Shown: positions 52,009 through 61,596, counted from the stretch's first letter. The stretch: 64,000 nt of DNA from JAJCYL01 sp965206015 (GCA_965206015.1 CBDBIW010000015.1:558001-622000); one strand, 5' to 3'. Notes: a model not told the origin generated them from the letters alone. Made by a program: numbers and translations.

Positions 52009-53592
52009 ATGCGCATTCTGCATTTAGTACTTCCTGTTTTATTTCTTTTCTATCTGCTGGTGTCCACTAACACGGAGGCACAGCGAAACGATAGAATCCG
52101 CTATACTGCTGATACTTTAAAGAACGGTAAGAATGATCGTGGACGTTATCGTAAGCTTATTAGCAATGTAGTATTCAAACAACGTGGAACGACTGTCTAT
52201 TGCGACTCTTCCTATTTCTATCCCGGAGAAAATCTAATGGAAGCATACGGGAAAGTCAGGATTGTTGATGATTCAGCTATTATTACCTCAAGAAAGTTGA
52301 CATATCAAGGGGACGAAAGGATTGCTAAACTCAGAGAAAATGTGGTCTATACAAATGGCACCCGGACTCTTTATACCAACATTTTAGATTATCAGTTAGA
52401 TACAAAGGTGGCCTCATTTTTTGAGAAAGGAAGATTGGTGGATGTAGAAAATGTCTTAACCAGTGAACGTGGGTTTTATTATGAAGATACGGAGGTAGTA
52501 TTCTTTTATGATAATGTAAAACTTGTAAACCCAGAGTACACACTGTATGCTGATACAATGGAATATAGGACCCCAACTAAAATTGCTTATACCTACGGTC
52601 CCACCACCATTATAGGTAAAGATAGTTCTATATTAAATTCAATTGGCGGAGAATATTTTACAGCAATAAAGCAGGAGAAATTTTCGAAGGGAGAAATCTC
52701 GACACCCGATTATTTATTGGATGCAGACCGATTGTTTTTTGACGACCTTGAAGGCTTTTATCATGCCATTGGCAATGTAAAGCTCACGGCCAAACATGAG
52801 GACTCTTGGATTACCGGAGAAGAAGGCACTTACTACACCGAGCTTGGTTTAACTAAGATTTGGGGAAATGCTATTATGAAGAAACTAATGGATGACCTTG
52901 ATACTTTTTATTTATCAGCCGACACTTTAGTTTCAATTGAAAGCGAGATAGACACTGAAGACCGGGTTCTAGCTTATTATGAGGTTAAAATGTTTAAAAC
53001 TAACCTCCAGGGAAAGTCCGATTCAGCTTCATATGTTATTGTTGATTCCATGATTTATTTCTATGACGATCCAATTCTCTGGAATGAGGGAAACCAACTG
53101 GAATCGGACTCAATCAACATCTTATTGATTAATAACCTAGTTGACAAAATGTTCCTCAATCAAAACGCCTTTGTGGTTTCCCGGGACACATTGAGAAATT
53201 ATAATCAAATAAAGGGGCGAAATATGATTGCTCAATTCGACGGTCGACAAATCATAAAAATTGATGTAAATGGCAATGGAGAGAGTAACTACTACTATTT
53301 ATTAGAGGATCTAACCGGTATTATGGGGCTGAATCATATTTTGTGCAGTAATATGATTCTGCGTTTTCAGGAAGGTGTTCTGGACAACATTAGTTTTTAT
53401 ACCAATCCGGACGCCACATTCTTTCCAACGCATGAAATTTTTAATGCCAGTGAGCATTTAGAAGGTTTTAGTTGGAGGGTGGAAGAAAGACCTTCACTAG
53501 GTGATGTGGTCTATTATTATAGAACAAATGAAGAGGAAAAGAATGATTCTGAAGTGTTGACAAAAAAAACATCGGAGTCCGGGATCAGATAA
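52009..53592 (+). CDS. OstA-like (LptA/LptD N-terminal type) protein
   Basis: A 527-residue exported protein with signal peptide MRILHLVLPVLFLFYLLVST. The body is a long run of short beta-strand repeats of the OstA_2/LptA jellyroll type (LISNVVFKQRGTTVYCDSSY, NLMEAYGKVRIVDDSAIITS, AKLRENVVYTNGTRTLYTNI, EVVFFYDNVKLVNPEYTLYA, FYHAIGNVKLTAKHEDSWIT). LptA-like proteins form a bridge for LPS across the periplasm; this large version may do so with the LptF/G permease at 29549-31147. Its stop is 1 base from the stop of the convergent phoX gene. Confidence 0.88.
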   Translation: MRILHLVLPVLFLFYLLVSTNTEAQRNDRIRYTADTLKNGKNDRGRYRKLISNVVFKQRGTTVYCDSSYFYPGENLMEAYGKVRIVDDSAIITSRKLTYQGDERIAKLRENVVYTNGTRTLYTNILDYQLDTKVASFFEKGRLVDVENVLTSERGFYYEDTEVVFFYDNVKLVNPEYTLYADTMEYRTPTKIAYTYGPTTIIGKDSSILNSIGGEYFTAIKQEKFSKGEISTPDYLLDADRLFFDDLEGFYHAIGNVKLTAKHEDSWITGEEGTYYTELGLTKIWGNAIMKKLMDDLDTFYLSADTLVSIESEIDTEDRVLAYYEVKMFKTNLQGKSDSASYVIVDSMIYFYDDPILWNEGNQLESDSINILLINNLVDKMFLNQNAFVVSRDTLRNYNQIKGRNMIAQFDGRQIIKIDVNGNGESNYYYLLEDLTGIMGLNHILCSNMILRFQEGVLDNISFYTNPDATFFPTHEIFNASEHLEGFSWRVEERPSLGDVVYYYRTNEEEKNDSEVLTKKTSESGIR

Positions 53593-55164
53593 TCAGCCCA
53601 TTAAAGCATCAATTACTTTACCCTGAATGCCAACAACCGCAGACCGTGGAGTACTGTCACCGCTATCAGGCCAATGCCCACCAGGATGTTGCACACAAAT
53701 GAATAGTGTGGAATAGTCAGGTGAAAAAGAGGGTCCTGTTAATTCACAGAACTTTGGTCCGCTTGCCACTTGGAATGCTCTTCCGGCATTAGGGCCAGAC
53801 ATTGGAATGTAATGGAGACCATTGTTTTTGAACTTGTGATATGGACCCTTATTCATGCTGGAGCCGGAAACATCACAACAGACCCAGAGATTTCCCCGCT
53901 TGTCGAAGACAATATTATCCGGACTCGAAAAGCCAGTGTCCTCACCACCAGCAATAAATGTCTCAGATTCAAATTCCAGGGAAAGCTTGCTATTTCCTTT
54001 TTCGGAAATCTTAAGAATTGAACCATGTTGATTCCCTTTGGGAATATTGTTGGTTAAGGTCATAAAAATGTTCCCTGAAATCGGATCAATTTCGACATCT
54101 TCTGGTCTTGCCTGTGGTGTGCCACCCACCAGTTTTGCAGCTTCTCGCAATCTCACTAAAACTTCCGTTTGGTCTTTGAAGTTTCCGCGGAGCACAGGCT
54201 GTTCCTTAATATCCAATGAAATCCATTGGCCATTTATGGTGTCTGCTACATATAGTTTCCCTTGTGTCAAACTGTCCGGTTCACTGCCTATAAACTTGTA
54301 AATACACTCATCTACTTTATCATCCCCAGTATACACCACACAGATTCCATTCTCTTCCTGATGAACTGCTGCCGCTTCGTGGGCACACCGACCAAGACCA
54401 ACTAATTTCTTGGCCTTGCCAGTTTGAAGATCTACTTCTACTACCCAGCCATAGTGCTCCGGCGGATGATCATAATATTTTTCCCATTGGAAATGGCCCT
54501 CTTGCAACTTTCCACTGGTTTGGTAATCTCGTTCTCCGAAATAGTCATGGTAGTTTTCTTCACAAGTCAATATTGTACCCCATGGTGTCAAGCCACCAGC
54601 ACAATTGGCAAGAGTACCAATAGACTCCCTTTTACCAGCAATTGGTGATTCCCATTCAAACGGAATAGGTGTTCTTGCATGTAACCTTCTATTCAGGGGA
54701 TCATTTTTTACCAACTCCCACTGACCGATTTCATTTTTTCTAATCCTGTTAATGCTGCCACCAACGGAATCCATTTCTAACTCGACTTGTTCCTTAGACT
54801 TTGGGCCACTTCCGCCATAGCCACTTGTAAGGGATGGGGTTGTTGATTCATGGTTGACCCAAAGCAAACCGTCGGTCGGATCGCCACCCAAAGGTTTAAA
54901 TGCTGTGTAGTCACTGTGATCACCAAACATTTCGGAGGAGTTGATTTGGTCACCCACCTTGGCGATTACATGGTAATCAAAACCATCAGCTAATACTAGG
55001 TCATCCGCGTCTGTTGGTTCAATCGGACTAAAAGGTAAAGCCGGCGATTTAGTTTCTTCACCACCCGAAACGCATCCGGGGAGAATGGAAATACTGGCAG
55101 CAGCTACTCCGGCTCTTCCAAAAAATTTAATGAATGCTCTTCGATCTGATTTGACCTCTTTCAT
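53593..55164 (-). CDS. phoX: PhoX-family (DUF839) phosphatase
   Basis: A 523-residue protein with a Tat signal and lipobox (SDRRAFIKFFGRAGVAAASI, ending SILPGCVSGG). The mature part belongs to the PhoX/DUF839 family of Ca/Fe-dependent alkaline phosphatases and shows GLLWVNHESTTPSLTSGYGG, NCAGGLTPWGTILTCEENYH and FSSPDNIVFDKRGNLWVCCD, which hold metal-ligand Glu, Asp and Asn candidates. Such enzymes free phosphate from esters outside the inner membrane. It begins the phosphate-related block and lies 72 bases from the broken Na/Pi gene. Confidence 0.9.
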   Translation of the reverse strand: MKEVKSDRRAFIKFFGRAGVAAASISILPGCVSGGEETKSPALPFSPIEPTDADDLVLADGFDYHVIAKVGDQINSSEMFGDHSDYTAFKPLGGDPTDGLLWVNHESTTPSLTSGYGGSGPKSKEQVELEMDSVGGSINRIRKNEIGQWELVKNDPLNRRLHARTPIPFEWESPIAGKRESIGTLANCAGGLTPWGTILTCEENYHDYFGERDYQTSGKLQEGHFQWEKYYDHPPEHYGWVVEVDLQTGKAKKLVGLGRCAHEAAAVHQEENGICVVYTGDDKVDECIYKFIGSEPDSLTQGKLYVADTINGQWISLDIKEQPVLRGNFKDQTEVLVRLREAAKLVGGTPQARPEDVEIDPISGNIFMTLTNNIPKGNQHGSILKISEKGNSKLSLEFESETFIAGGEDTGFSSPDNIVFDKRGNLWVCCDVSGSSMNKGPYHKFKNNGLHYIPMSGPNAGRAFQVASGPKFCELTGPSFSPDYSTLFICVQHPGGHWPDSGDSTPRSAVVGIQGKVIDALMG

Positions 55165-55209
55165 AATTCGTTATCTGCTATCACTTCTGACAGAAGTAAA
55201 ATCCCAAGG

Positions 55210-55238
55210 TAAGAATTAATTCAAGATAAGAATTAATT
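55210..55238. repeat. 17-bp-period short direct repeat upstream of phoX
   Basis: TAAGAATTAATT occurs at 55210-55221 and again at 55227-55238, offset by 17 bases, and each copy is partly self-complementary. It lies between phoX and the Na/Pi relic and overlaps the relic's stop codon. Confidence 0.7.
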
Positions 55239-55996
55239 AAATGCCCTTTTTTAAATAGATAAGGGTAAAAGGTAGAACAAAGAAAATAAAGAGCAGATAA
55301 AGAAAACCAATAATGCGGTATCGAAGTGCAAGCTCACCAAACCATATGGCAAGTCTCACTGGCATATCCCTAAGAATAGGAAAAGGCAAGAACACAATAA
55401 CACCGACAATATTTAGGAGCAGATGTGCAAATGCAATTACCAATGCCGCTTTCGAGTTGGCTAACGAAGCAAAAAAAGCAGTTATGGTTGTTCCGATATT
55501 AGCACCAAGTATAAAAGGGAATATATTTTTAACTGAGATTTCCCCAGTTGCTGCAACAGGTATGGAAAGATCACCACAACTATAAAAACATTGAAAATAT
55601 TATGACTCAGAGCGGTTGATAATGCTCTTGAGAACTTCTTGTTTTGACCAAAAAAGGCTAAGGATACAAGTGATGCAGTAATTGTGGTTCCAATATTTGC
55701 ACCCGTAATGACCGGAATGGCTGTGTCATAGTTGAAAGCCCCGGATGCAACCAGAGCTACGGTTGCAGAAGTTGTTGTGGAACTACTTTGAATAATGACT
55801 GTTATAAGCAATCCTATAAAAAGCCCAGCGAAAGGGTTGCTGGCTCCGAGAAAGAGTGATTGAGCGGTATCTTTTCCAATAATTTTCAGAGAACCGCTCA
55901 TTAAGTCCAATGCGAGAAAAAAATCAGGATGTGAAATATTATCCAGACAAGTGCCAAGACCTTATTTTCATTTTTATGTTGAGCAGTTGTTAACAT
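55237..55996 (-). pseudogene. Na+/phosphate cotransporter (NptA/PF02690 type), two frameshifts
   Basis: It starts with MLTTAQHKNENKVLALVWII in one frame (ATG 55994-55996) and shifts near 55925 into LDLMSGSLKIIGKDTAQSLF. The long part FIGLLITVIIQSSSTTTSAT and VITGANIGTTITASLVS has the QSSS and GANIGTT motifs of the transport domain. It shifts again near 55545 into ISVKNIFPFILGANIGTTIT and AHLLLNIVGVIVFL, ending at 55237. Both QSSS/GANIGTT half-repeats survive, so the decay is recent or the shifts are sequence errors. No PhoU tail is present, unlike the intact paralogue at 61760-63484. Confidence 0.8.
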
Positions 55997-56062
55997 TGGA
56001 AATAGCTTTGCAAAAATGCAGAGCTGTAAATTCAAAAAAGTTTTTACTGTGTTATGTAATTA

Positions 56063-57244
56063 TTAAAAAGACAATTCGACCTGAAAACGATATCTAAACT
56101 CATCTCCGGGACCATCAATGTCGGTATAACTAAAGTCGGATTGTATCTTTAAATTATGACCAACAATGTACCGGGAAAGTCCAAGAGTATATTCTGTTTC
56201 GTTATTCAAACCGGAAGTGAAATTATCAGGATCTATAGTCGTATAACGCAGTGCTGCTTCAAAGTTGTTTTTGAATAAATACCCAGCTTGAACGACGAAT
56301 CCAGTGCCGGTACCAAAACCATTGTTATTTCTGGTTTTGCCATCTTTTGCAGCAAATTCAGAAGCGACGGAAAGCCCTTGATATTTAAACACTAGATCGA
56401 CAAAGACAGAGGTTAGATCACTGGTTAATTGAGTTCTGTTGGTGTCAAAAAGAAAACTACCAAGCTGCCCTCTTTGTCTCACGGCATTGTCATTGTAATC
56501 TACAGTGACACCCAATGCTAACTTTGGGAACTCTTCCCGTTCTAAATCAGATGAAAAATAGTCTCCTTTGTTTGTGAATTCGCCCATTGGAAGAAGTTCT
56601 ATTCTGCCTGTATAATCATATCCTCCGGGGTTGGTGGAAGTCACATCTCGGCCTTCTCCTATAGAAACCGAGGCCATTGCCTGAATGACCATGTTTCCAA
56701 TTTTGTCCTTGTGCCTTAACTGTACCCCTATATCGCGGTCTAAGTTAAATCGAGCGTTGACCAAACTGCGATCTACAAATTGCAGTTTTTGCGATGAAAT
56801 TACTCGCTCCCTGTTACCGGGAAGTTTAGTTTGTCCAAACCATAATTCCCAGTCAGGAGCAAATTTATACTTAATAACTGCATCGAGAATGATGTTTGAA
56901 GTGCCACTATTTTGAGGGATGCCTCCTCCACTGGAATTTCGGGTATCCCTATTGGAAAGACCCAACTCAATCTTATATCCTAGTTTAGGTGAGAATACAT
57001 AGCCGTCAAACTTTAGCCTTGCACGTCGAACCAACAACTGGTCGGTGTAGTCGTCAGTATCAAGGTTTAATTCCCCGACATAGAGTGTTTGGAATCTGGT
57101 GCTGAATTTCATTTCAAATGATTCATCCTCAGCCTTGATTTTAATACCTTTTCCGAAGGAATTTTTGGATAATTGTGCACTCGAATAAAGAGGAAATAAA
57201 AAGAGGATAATGGCAGCCACTTTTAGTGGGGCAGAAGCGTTCAT
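56063..57244 (-). CDS. OprO/OprP-type phosphate porin
   Basis: A 393-residue outer-membrane protein. The signal peptide is APLKVAAIILFLFPLYSSAQ. The mature barrel has the opening FEMKFSTRFQTLYVGELNLD and DQLLVRRARLKFDGYVFSPK, as in polyphosphate/phosphate-selective porins. LWFGQTKLPGNRERVISSQK and DRDIGVQLRHKDKIGNMVIQ are the other typical blocks. The last strand FRYRFQVELSF ends in Phe, suited to BAM. It lies between phoU and the Na/Pi relic, and its promoter carries PHO-box-like repeats (57304-57354), so induction by phosphate shortage is likely. Confidence 0.9.
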   Translation of the reverse strand: MNASAPLKVAAIILFLFPLYSSAQLSKNSFGKGIKIKAEDESFEMKFSTRFQTLYVGELNLDTDDYTDQLLVRRARLKFDGYVFSPKLGYKIELGLSNRDTRNSSGGGIPQNSGTSNIILDAVIKYKFAPDWELWFGQTKLPGNRERVISSQKLQFVDRSLVNARFNLDRDIGVQLRHKDKIGNMVIQAMASVSIGEGRDVTSTNPGGYDYTGRIELLPMGEFTNKGDYFSSDLEREEFPKLALGVTVDYNDNAVRQRGQLGSFLFDTNRTQLTSDLTSVFVDLVFKYQGLSVASEFAAKDGKTRNNNGFGTGTGFVVQAGYLFKNNFEAALRYTTIDPDNFTSGLNNETEYTLGLSRYIVGHNLKIQSDFSYTDIDGPGDEFRYRFQVELSF

Positions 57245-57303
57245 AAGTAAAGTGTTAAGTTTGAATAGTGAATAATTGCGAGCGAAGTTAGCGATGGCCT
57301 AAC

Positions 57304-57354
57304 AACTTAGCATATGGGTAACCCAATGTTAATTACTACATAACCATGGCTTAA
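57304..57354 (-). promoter_or_regulatory. PHO-box-like array upstream of the porin gene
   Basis: Read on the minus strand, five 7-mers follow at exactly 11-base steps: TTAAGCC, TTATGTA, TTAACAT, TTACCCA and CTAAGTT, separated by 4-base spacers. The 13-mer TAACATTGGGTTA (57319-57331) recurs as TAACATTGGGCTA upstream of pstS. A -7-like TAACTTCG lies 13 bases downstream at 57283-57290. The 7+4 geometry is that of PhoB sites. Confidence 0.6.
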
Positions 57355-57407
57355 CATATGATGGGGATTTCTCCTGATTGAGGTCTATTCTGGTAGGTTT
57401 TACTTTT

Positions 57408-58082
57408 TTAGGATTCCTTTTTTAGCTTCTTCTTGTGCTTGAGAACCTTTGCTTCAATATGAAAAATGATCTCCTCTCCAAGGTTAGTACTTAGATCACC
57501 TATTCGCTCCAGTTTCTTGACAATGGTATAAAGTGATAATATGGCGGTAGGCTTTTCAGGGTGTTCTTTCAAAAGATTGGCAGCAATTGGAAGTGCTTTC
57601 TTGTCGATTTTGTCCAGTTTTTGGTCTTTTTCGAAAATCTTCCGGACCAATGTAGTATCATCTTGTTCAATGGCATTGCACACATCACCAAGCATGGAAA
57701 CGGCAGTGTTAAACATCTCAATGATCTTGAATCTTGCCACAAGATCGGATTCTTTCTTAGTAGAAACTCCCTCTGAAGCCCTTGCAATACCTCTGATATT
57801 GTCGCCAATTCTTTCCAGATCATGGTTCGACTTTAGACCCGCAAGTACAAAACGCAGGTCAGTAGCCACAGGATTGTACAACGCAAGGATATTTTCACAA
57901 TCCCGATCAATTTTTAGTTCCATGGCGTTCACTCGCTTATCCATAGAAATTACCTCATTGGCTAAGTCACTGTCATTTTTTTCGATTACTAATTTGCAGT
58001 TATTCAATTGAAGACTGACCAGTTCAGCCATTTCCAAGAGGTTGTTTCTTAAATCTTCAAGAGCAATTTCAAGATTTGACAT
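57408..58082 (-). CDS. phoU: Phosphate transport regulator PhoU
   Basis: A 224-residue protein of two repeated three-helix bundles. LEIALEDLRNNLLEMAELVS starts, VISMDKRVNAMELKIDRDCE and DLRFVLAGLKSNHDLERIGD (with the conserved ERIGDN metal-binding motif) form repeat one, and LDKIDKKALPIAANLLKEHP plus VKKLERIGDLSTNLGEEIIF form repeat two with the second ERIGD. PhoU links the Pst transporter to the Pho signalling kinase and lowers uptake when phosphate is ample. It is the last gene of the pst operon, 38 bases after pstB. Confidence 0.95.
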   Translation of the reverse strand: MSNLEIALEDLRNNLLEMAELVSLQLNNCKLVIEKNDSDLANEVISMDKRVNAMELKIDRDCENILALYNPVATDLRFVLAGLKSNHDLERIGDNIRGIARASEGVSTKKESDLVARFKIIEMFNTAVSMLGDVCNAIEQDDTTLVRKIFEKDQKLDKIDKKALPIAANLLKEHPEKPTAILSLYTIVKKLERIGDLSTNLGEEIIFHIEAKVLKHKKKLKKES

Positions 58083-58120
58083 ATCTCTTTTTATCGGTTT
58101 TTTCTGATTCAGAAGCTAAA

Positions 58121-58873
58121 TTATCCAAATCTTCCTGAAATGTAATTTTCGGTTCTCTCATTTTTGGGTGTAGTGAATAGCTCTTTTGTCTTCTCGTATT
58201 CTATTAATTCTCCTAAATAGAAAAAAGCGGTTTTGTCACTTATCCTCGCAGCTTGTTGCATGTTGTGAGTAACAATTATAATGGTATAGTTCTCCTTCAA
58301 TTGAAGAATAAGCTCCTCGATTTTTGCAGTTGAAATTGGATCTAAAGCTGAAGCCGGTTCATCCATGAGAATGATAGTAGGCTCAACCGCCAGCGTTCTT
58401 GCGATACAAACTCGTTGCTGCTGGCCACCTGATAGAGCAAGTGCAGATTTTGTTAAGTTGTCCTTTACTTCATCCCACAGTGCTGAATTAATCAGTGACT
58501 TTTCAACTGTTTCACTAATGACTTTTTTGTCCTTAATACCTTGAATTCGAAGGCCATAGGCCACGTTGTCAAAGACTGACTTCGGAAAAGGATTCGGCTT
58601 TTGAAATACCATTCCGACATTTTGTCTCAATTCTTCAACGCGTACCTCCTCCTTGTAAATCTCCTGGCCATCAATTAAGATTTCGCCTGCTTTTCGAAAT
58701 CCGTCAATGTAATCATTCATCCGGTTAAACATTCGGAGAAAAGTGGATTTACCACAACCTGACGGACCAATAAAGGCAGTTACGGAATTTTCTTTAACAC
58801 CAAACGTGACGCCTTTCAATACATGATTGTCGTTATAAAAGGCATCTACATTATTGGCTTGAATATTTTTCAT
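58121..58873 (-). CDS. pstB: Phosphate ABC transporter ATP-binding protein
   Basis: A 250-residue ATPase that drives phosphate import. Walker A is FIGPSGCGKSTFLRMFNRMN, the Q-loop GMVFQKPNPFPKSVFDNVAY is PstB-typical, the signature is LSGGQQQRVCIARTLAV, Walker B is TIILMDEPASALDP, and the switch His is in IIIVTHNMQQAARISD. It starts 16 bases after pstA and is followed by phoU. Confidence 0.97.
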   Translation of the reverse strand: MKNIQANNVDAFYNDNHVLKGVTFGVKENSVTAFIGPSGCGKSTFLRMFNRMNDYIDGFRKAGEILIDGQEIYKEEVRVEELRQNVGMVFQKPNPFPKSVFDNVAYGLRIQGIKDKKVISETVEKSLINSALWDEVKDNLTKSALALSGGQQQRVCIARTLAVEPTIILMDEPASALDPISTAKIEELILQLKENYTIIIVTHNMQQAARISDKTAFFYLGELIEYEKTKELFTTPKNERTENYISGRFG

Positions 58874-58889
58874 TGATCTGAAGTTGGCA

Positions 58890-59747
58890 CTACCAATTTA
58901 TTTTCTTTTGCCATTTGTTTCGCAGGTAAACGGCTATTCCATTGAGGAAAAAAGTAATAATTAATAATATTATTATGGCTGCTGCCGCATTGATAATAAA
59001 TCCATGCTGTGGCCTTGAAACCCAGTTGAAAACCTGCATTGGGAGTACCGTAAATTCGTCCAGAGGTGTTTGGGCTACGAAAGGAACATAGGCCAAAGCT
59101 CCAATCACAATTAGTGGTGCCGTTTCTCCTACTGCTCTTGAAAGAGCCAGAATAACACCAGTCAAGATGCCTCCAGCCGATGCAGGTAGTATCTGATACC
59201 GGATAGTTTGCCATTTCGTGGCTCCCATTCCGAAAGATGCTTCTCGTAATGAATTTGGGACCGCTTTTAACGCCTCTCTACTTGCTACTATTATAATAGG
59301 AAGAATGAGTAAGGCAAGCGTAAATGCCCCCGCTAGTAGGCTGCCTCCCATATGCATTGTACGGACGAAGATCTCCAAACCCAGCAGACCATAAATGATT
59401 GAAGGTACACCTGCAAGGTTGGCGATATTAATCTCAACAATTGAAGCAAGTCTGTTTTTTTTGCCATACTCTTCCAGGTAAATCCCAGCAGCTACGCCTA
59501 ACGGAATCGAGATGATCGCAGTTAATCCAAGTATCCAGGCAGTGCCGGTCCAGGCGGTCAGAATTCCTGCTTTTTCCGGCCTGCGAGATGGCAGGGAAGT
59601 GATAAAATTCCAGTCAATACGACCCACGCCGTCAATTAAAATCTTAGAAATGAAAATGGCCAGCATTACTAAGCCAAAAAAAGTACAGGCTATCCCGAAA
59701 TAATGGAAGGACTTGTCTATAAGTCTATTTCTGTAGAGATTATTCAT
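58890..59747 (-). CDS. pstA: Phosphate ABC transporter permease PstA
   Basis: A 285-residue inner-membrane protein with six hydrophobic segments (starting FGIACTFFGLVMLAIFISKI). The binding-protein-dependent transport loop EALKAVPNSLREASFGMGAT is intact, as is the GILTGVILALSRAVGETAPL segment, which carries the Arg and Glu of the phosphate path. Its start overlaps the end of pstC by 8 bases, so translation is coupled. Confidence 0.95.
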   Translation of the reverse strand: MNNLYRNRLIDKSFHYFGIACTFFGLVMLAIFISKILIDGVGRIDWNFITSLPSRRPEKAGILTAWTGTAWILGLTAIISIPLGVAAGIYLEEYGKKNRLASIVEINIANLAGVPSIIYGLLGLEIFVRTMHMGGSLLAGAFTLALLILPIIIVASREALKAVPNSLREASFGMGATKWQTIRYQILPASAGGILTGVILALSRAVGETAPLIVIGALAYVPFVAQTPLDEFTVLPMQVFNWVSRPQHGFIINAAAAIIILLIITFFLNGIAVYLRNKWQKKINW

Positions 59748-60645
59748 ACCTCTCTTGATATTTTTTCTTCATCCAAAAGCTGATATTGTTTAAAATAAAG
59801 GTGAAGATGAATAATGTTATTCCTGCAGCGAATATAGTCTGGTATTCTAAAGAACCGTGTTCGACATCTCCAAGGCTGACTTGTACAATGAATGCAGTTA
59901 TTGTCTCTACGGCGTCTCTTGGGTCAAGAGTCAGGATTGGCTGTTGACCCGCAGCTATTGCTACAATCATGGTTTCCCCAATCGCCCTGGCGACAGCCAA
60001 TATTACAGATACAATAATTCCAGATGAAGCTGCCGGTACAGCCACTTTAAATGCTGTTTGGAATCTGGTAGCTCCCATGCCATATGAGGCTTCCTTCAAA
60101 GTCTTTGGAACGGCAGAAAGAGCATCTTCACTAAGAGACGATACCACGGGGATGATCATTATACCCATGACAATGCCAGCGGATAGGGCATTAAATGCTC
60201 CTAGTCCCGGAATAAATAACTGCAGAAAAGGCGTAACTACAGTTAAGGCGAAGAAGCCATAAACCACAGTTGGTACGGCCGCAAGGACTTCTAATGCAGG
60301 TTTTACATTTCTTTTGAAACGCTGGGGTGCATACTCGCTAAGGAAAACAGCAATTGCAAGCCCAACAGGTAAGGCGACGATGACTGAAATGAGGGTAACG
60401 ATGAAGGTACCGGATAGCAATGGTAAAATGCCATAGTGTTTTTGAGTGAATAGAGGCGTCCATTCGGTATCAGTCAAAAAATCGATTATTGGTACAACAC
60501 TAAAAAAACTGATTGACTCGGAGAATAAAACCCATACGATTCCTAGAGTAGTTAGTATTGTCACCCCACCACTAAAAGCAAGGGTTGCCTCGATTACCCT
60601 TTCGTTCCTTTTTCTCACAACCCTTTTATGGTGGGCATATAGCAC
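59740..60645 (-). CDS. pstC: Phosphate ABC transporter permease PstC
   Basis: A 301-residue membrane protein. The start is GTG 60643-60645, directly after the pstS stop, with GGAGG 4 bases upstream (inside the end of pstS). The coupling loop is DALSAVPKTLKEASYGMGAT and the conserved VSVILAVARAIGETMIVAIA follows. LEVLAAVPTVVYGFFALTVV is the usual PstC helix. It pairs with PstA in the channel. Confidence 0.95.
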   Translation of the reverse strand: MLYAHHKRVVRKRNERVIEATLAFSGGVTILTTLGIVWVLFSESISFFSVVPIIDFLTDTEWTPLFTQKHYGILPLLSGTFIVTLISVIVALPVGLAIAVFLSEYAPQRFKRNVKPALEVLAAVPTVVYGFFALTVVTPFLQLFIPGLGAFNALSAGIVMGIMIIPVVSSLSEDALSAVPKTLKEASYGMGATRFQTAFKVAVPAASSGIIVSVILAVARAIGETMIVAIAAGQQPILTLDPRDAVETITAFIVQVSLGDVEHGSLEYQTIFAAGITLFIFTFILNNISFWMKKKYQERYE

Positions 60646-61596
60646 TTATCCTCCACTAACGAACGCAGAAAATTCATCACGCTCTTTTTGGTATTCGGCA
60701 GCGGGTAATGGAATATATCCAATCTCAGTGACCAACGTTGCAGCATTATTTAAGTAAAAGTTAACAAACTCAATCACTTCATTTTTTTTGATAGCAGCAT
60801 CGCTGACATAAATGAAGATAGGCCTTGACAGTGGTGCATATTCACCGGTTTTAACCGTTTCTAATGTTGGCTTTACTGGACCAGTCCCATTAGCAACTCC
60901 AACAAGTTGAAGCTTATCCTTATTTTCTTCGTAATATGCCAAGCCAAAGAAGCCAATGCTATTCTTATCTCCAGCAATGCCTTGTACCAATACATTGTCA
61001 TCCTCACTGGCAGTATAGTCACCACGACTGGCACCATTCTCTCCAACAATTGCCTCGGTGAAATAATCATACGTTCCGGAAGCAACACCGGGCCCGTAAA
61101 GGTGGAATTCCACATCTGGCCATTCAGGTCGTATCTGACTCCATTTCGTAATTGTACCTTGAGCAGTTGGTTCCCAGATTTTCTTAAGCTCTTCGACAGT
61201 AAAGAAATCAACCCAATCATTATCAGGGCTAATCAATACGGCCAGTCCGTCATAAGCTACCGTTAATTCGACAAACTTGATATTGCTGGTTTCACAGGTT
61301 TCTTTTTCCCCGCTTTTAATGGGTCGAGAGGCATCATTAATATCGGTTTCACCTCGACTGAATTTTTTAAAACCACCGCCAGTTCCGGAAACACCAACAG
61401 TTACTTTCACTTTGGGTGCATCAATTCGAAATTCTTCTGCAATAGCTTCAGTGACAGGATAGACTGTGCTAGAGCCATCAATCCGGATTTCCCCGGTAAC
61501 TTGAGATGCAGATTTGTTATTTCCTGTACCGCAAGACAAACAAAGGCCTGCTATGACAGTGGATAGAAGGCCATTTATAAAACTGTTGGTTCGCAT
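60646..61596 (-). CDS. pstS: Phosphate ABC transporter substrate-binding lipoprotein
   Basis: A 316-residue phosphate-binding protein. The lipobox is GLCLSCGTGNNK, so it is anchored by a lipid after export. EIRIDGSSTVYPVTEAIAEE and VGVSGTGGGFKKFSRGETDI form the phosphate-binding loops, followed by DINDASRPIK, and FHLYGPGVASGTYDYFTEAI is the second-lobe loop. It is first in the operon pstS-pstC-pstA-pstB-phoU. A PHO-box-like array and a good -7 element lie upstream. Confidence 0.96.
   Translation of the reverse strand: MRTNSFINGLLSTVIAGLCLSCGTGNNKSASQVTGEIRIDGSSTVYPVTEAIAEEFRIDAPKVKVTVGVSGTGGGFKKFSRGETDINDASRPIKSGEKETCETSNIKFVELTVAYDGLAVLISPDNDWVDFFTVEELKKIWEPTAQGTITKWSQIRPEWPDVEFHLYGPGVASGTYDYFTEAIVGENGASRGDYTASEDDNVLVQGIAGDKNSIGFFGLAYYEENKDKLQLVGVANGTGPVKPTLETVKTGEYAPLSRPIFIYVSDAAIKKNEVIEFVNFYLNNAATLVTEIGYIPLPAAEYQKERDEFSAFVSGG

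Noticed and set aside
55210..55238. Direct repeat upstream of phoX as a PHO box
   Set aside because: The period is 17 bases, not 11, and the repeated core does not match the arrays upstream of the porin and pstS.
57541..58011. Open frame of 156 codons on the plus strand inside phoU
   Set aside because: It is antisense to a complete phoU with all motifs; the Ser/Leu-rich translation is a shadow of that gene.
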